From the NCBI GenBank assembly GCA_900108205.1, contig FNUU01000004.1:1-64000 (forward strand): 64,000 nt of DNA, in the 5' to 3' direction. The position numbers and the translations under genes were made by a program. Under the pieces are notes generated by a model. The model had not been told where the DNA came from. It saw only the letters and a list, made by a program, of their open reading frames with translations, and made no database searches. The DNA is from Eubacterium ruminantium. Lineage in GTDB: Bacteria > Bacillota > Clostridia > Lachnospirales > Lachnospiraceae. This document shows, piece after piece, positions 61,831 through 64,000 of this stretch. Positions within the stretch are counted from its first letter, which is position 1. Each line of letters begins with the position of its first letter.

Positions 61831-61848
61831 ATTGAATCTAAATTCAAT
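61831..61848. promoter_or_regulatory. Operator copy 2 (18-bp inverted repeat)
   Basis: ATTGAATCTAAATTCAAT lies just upstream of the -35 box, exactly 50 bases from copy 1. Both half-sites ATTGAAT/ATTCAAT are identical in the two copies. Confidence 0.8.
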
Positions 61849-61916
61849 TATTTTCTTAAGGGATATTTTCAAAGAATATTAGTCAGAGTAACATTTACTA
61901 TTTTTCCTTTTATTCG

Positions 61917-62375
61917 TCATAAACTGACTACATATATCTGGCAAGGATTAGCCTCATCCCAGTAAAGCGGGAATACTTCGAACTCCTTGAAACCACAGCT
62001 CATGTAAAAAAGATTTGTTCTGTCATAATCCTCATACATTCCCATCTGCACAGTTTTAACCTGCATAAATTCGTATCCATCAGCCTTAGCCACTTCTTTA
62101 GCCTTTTCAACAAGCTTTCGACCGACACCATTTCTGTGATATTCCTTCATCACTCCCATAACGGCAAGTTCAACCGTTGCTTTTCCCGTTTCCTTGAGAC
62201 ACAAAAATCCCATAATCCTGTCATCATCCTTTGCCGCAAGAAAGGTCCAATCTGCGCAGTCATGGATATAACCTTCGCGACTCTCTTCGACCTCAAACCA
62301 TTCCGTCAGTTCTTCAAGCACTGTTCTTGCGATTACTCTCTTTTCATCCGAATCCTTTATCACTACAACCATCAT
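61917..62375 (-). CDS. GNAT family N-acetyltransferase
   Basis: A 152-residue acetyltransferase. Core: LCLKETGKATVELAVMGVMK, the acetyl-CoA loop EYHRNGVGRKLVEKAKEVAK (R/Q-x-x-G-x-G/A), and DYDRTNLFYMSCGFKEFEVF. Substrate unknown. The ATG is preceded by AGGGG. It is on the same strand as the hydrolase upstream (gap 35 bases). Confidence 0.88.
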   Translation of the reverse strand: MMVVVIKDSDEKRVIARTVLEELTEWFEVEESREGYIHDCADWTFLAAKDDDRIMGFLCLKETGKATVELAVMGVMKEYHRNGVGRKLVEKAKEVAKADGYEFMQVKTVQMGMYEDYDRTNLFYMSCGFKEFEVFPLYWDEANPCQIYVVSL

Positions 62376-62410
62376 TTTTTATTCCCCTTCATTATCATTA
62401 ATCTATTATT

Positions 62411-63214
62411 TCACAACCACGATGGTAAAATACTATCTTTCACAAAATCAACCACCTCATCTGTCACGAAATAATCCTCATGCTTGATTCCGTGAAAAAT
62501 CTTACATTCAGCATCTTTATAACAATCTGCAAGTTTATGCTGTATATTCGCATTAAGTGTTGTATCTGAATCGGATCCTATAACAGCAACCGGACATGTT
62601 GTGTTTTTTGCATATTGATCAACCCGAATATTATTCTTTATAAAGACCTGCAGCGGTCCCCAGAATATAGGGATTATCTTGTTATACAGGTCTGCACATG
62701 TGCGATATCCGGACGCAAGCACAAGATGCTTGCATTCCCTGACGCTTGCCAGATAGGCTGCCATTCCGCATCCATAACTGTGTCCAAAGATGTATATATC
62801 TCTGCCCGGATACTTCTTAGCAGCATAGTCATACAATTCTTCAGCCGACTTCTGCATGGTTTTCAAGTTCATTTTCCCTTTACTTTTCTGCGTTCCGTAA
62901 TAATCAACCGAAAGAAAAGGACAGTCATAACGCCCTCCGTACATTCCCACACTATTATAAGCAATATACATTGAGCCACCGAAGAACAGGATTACCTTAT
63001 CAGTTTTCAGATTCAAATCATACCCATATCCAAATAAGGAATCATTAATCTGAATCTCCTCCGGTTCATAAATGACATCCTTCAGTTGTCGGTCCCCCTT
63101 ATAAAAGGAATAGGAAATATGTTGCATGATCGTATCTGTCGCAAAAAAAACGATCAATATATACATTATTATTTTAAGTATTATATACACAATGTTCACC
63201 TTTTTCTTCCTCAT
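62411..63214 (-). CDS. Alpha/beta hydrolase with N-terminal membrane anchor
   Basis: A 267-residue serine hydrolase. One hydrophobic helix at about 8-27 (NIVYIILKIIMYILIVFFAT) anchors it, then the alpha/beta fold: LFFGGSMYIAYNSVGMYGGR (oxyanion region), IYIFGHSYGCGMAAYLASVR with nucleophile Ser, PVAVIGSDSDTTLNANIQHK (Asp) and FHGIKHEDYFVTDEVVDFV (His). Probably an outside-facing esterase or lipase-like enzyme; substrate unknown. Confidence 0.85.
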   Translation of the reverse strand: MRKKKVNIVYIILKIIMYILIVFFATDTIMQHISYSFYKGDRQLKDVIYEPEEIQINDSLFGYGYDLNLKTDKVILFFGGSMYIAYNSVGMYGGRYDCPFLSVDYYGTQKSKGKMNLKTMQKSAEELYDYAAKKYPGRDIYIFGHSYGCGMAAYLASVRECKHLVLASGYRTCADLYNKIIPIFWGPLQVFIKNNIRVDQYAKNTTCPVAVIGSDSDTTLNANIQHKLADCYKDAECKIFHGIKHEDYFVTDEVVDFVKDSILPSWL

Positions 63215-63289
63215 TAACCATTCATCCCTTATTCCAATAAAATATATAGTGATGTTTTTCTGAAACCAGGCTTCTCATAGAATTCCATA

Positions 63290-64000
63290 TCAGAAAAGAT
63301 CCAGCATACTGTCCAGATAGATTGCTTCTCTTACATTCAATTGATATTCGGGTTTCACCATATAGTAAAGTAAAAATTCAAGTATCACAGCACTCCCCAG
63401 GCTTCTGCCTTCTATCTTAAAATGTCTGAAGCCGGCAGGTTCATATATATTCTGAATATCTTGTACACCGATGAATCCCGGATTCTGCATGGCTAAGGAA
63501 AATCGATAGCCCTTATCTGCATCGGGCGACACACATATATGATCTTTACAGTCTTCTCCCAGACTTTTACGGCTTACATTTTCATAACATTTCTTTCTGT
63601 CATAGCAGTCAAACCAGCAGCATTCGTTACAGAGAAATTCCACCTTCAATTTTTGTCCTTCAGAAAGGCCGTTTAATTCATCAAACCTTTTGTTGAGCCT
63701 GAAATCAGGAACCACATATTTAAAGTCTTCTCTTCTTAATTCGACCTCGAAATCTTTAAAATCTGTGAGAACCTTAGTAGTTGATGAAACAAAGTAAAAT
63801 GCCGGATATTTCTTCTTTATATGATCCAGAAGCAGATCCGAATGTATGATCACGCCGTTTGGCACTTGTCCATTCTTCTCGTACAGTGCACAAAGAGCAT
63901 TACATTTTTTATCGCTAAGATGTTTTTCTCCAAGAAGGGAATTGCTGAATGTAAGTCGTGCGGAAATATTATATTCCCTTAGGAGTTCCGCAACCTCCTC
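63290..64000 (-). CDS. U32-like (UbiU/UbiV-type) protein, 5' end beyond window
   Basis: The frame stays open to the right edge, so the true start is outside; the visible 236 residues are the C-terminal part. NISARLTFSNSLLGEKHLSD, VPNGVIIHSDLLLDHIKKKY, FKYVVPDFRLNKRFDELNGL and the end RHFKIEGRSLGSAVILEFLL resemble U32-family TIM-barrel proteins, in which the K-I-E-G-R motif is characteristic. The cluster VEFLCNECCWFDCYDRKKC could bind an iron-sulfur cluster, as in related U32 proteins UbiU and UbiV. The role in this organism is unknown. Confidence 0.65.
   Translation of the reverse strand, partial: EEVAELLREYNISARLTFSNSLLGEKHLSDKKCNALCALYEKNGQVPNGVIIHSDLLLDHIKKKYPAFYFVSSTTKVLTDFKDFEVELRREDFKYVVPDFRLNKRFDELNGLSEGQKLKVEFLCNECCWFDCYDRKKCYENVSRKSLGEDCKDHICVSPDADKGYRFSLAMQNPGFIGVQDIQNIYEPAGFRHFKIEGRSLGSAVILEFLLYYMVKPEYQLNVREAIYLDSMLDLF

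Overview
The window looks like chromosomal DNA of a Gram-positive, anaerobic, polysaccharide-degrading gut or rumen bacterium of the Lachnospiraceae type (Butyrivibrio, Pseudobutyrivibrio or a relative). This is inferred from the AT-rich composition, strong GGAGG ribosome binding sites, a CIRCE heat-shock operator, a GH9 cellulase and a CAP protein that share NGWW-type wall repeats, an agr-like GHKL/LytTR pair, and DUF4422, LicD and U32-like proteins. No rRNA, tRNA, CRISPR array, intact insertion sequence or complete prophage was seen.

Layout. 1-3.1 kb: the end of a lipoprotein gene, a truncated agrB-like gene and, divergently, an AgrC-like kinase with its LytTR regulator; the divergent promoters flank a direct-repeat operator. 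3.1-23.8 kb: mostly housekeeping and metabolism on the minus strand. It holds a YjbR-MGMT fusion, acyl-ACP thioesterase plus acyl carrier protein, a sugar isomerase and FGGY kinase, glycogen phosphorylase, isoleucyl-tRNA synthetase, glutathione peroxidase, a MalY/PatB aminotransferase carrying two in-frame tandem repeats, DUF3737, CIRCE-controlled Hsp20, GlmM and a PPP-type phosphatase, then dihydroorotase on the plus strand behind a structured leader. Intergenic spacers here carry a dispersed palindromic repeat family.

23.8-47.9 kb: a large cell-surface polysaccharide locus. It encodes RNase H at its edge, two IspD-like cytidylyltransferases, UDP-galactopyranose mutase, a Wzx-like flippase, an initiating sugar transferase, a CAP protein and GH9 endoglucanase with identical-style repeats, an acyltransferase, a Wzy-like polymerase, glycosyltransferases, an epimerase, LicD, a Wzz-like protein, DUF4422, a GtrB-like GT2, a multi-spanning membrane protein, an LtaS/MdoB-like phosphotransferase and a galactofuranosyltransferase-like enzyme. 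Together they suggest a galactofuranose-containing, polyol-phosphate- or phosphocholine-type decorated polymer built by a Wzx/Wzy route. 47.9-51.9 kb: polyphosphate:AMP phosphotransferase, an ABC-F ATPase and a low-molecular-weight tyrosine phosphatase. 52.0-54.9 kb: an AbiL/RloAB-like two-gene defence module, then a gene-poor spacer.

54.9-61.9 kb is the most unusual part: an apparent operon FAD oxidoreductase - TetR regulator - MATE exporter fused to an anti-sigma/HATPase-like domain - compact A-T-C non-ribosomal peptide synthetase. Its promoter (TTGACA, 17 bp, TATATT) is bracketed by two copies of an 18-bp inverted repeat. It reads as a small self-regulated system that makes and exports an unknown aminoacyl- or acyl-type molecule. 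The window ends with a GNAT acetyltransferase, an alpha/beta hydrolase and a U32-like protein cut by the right edge.
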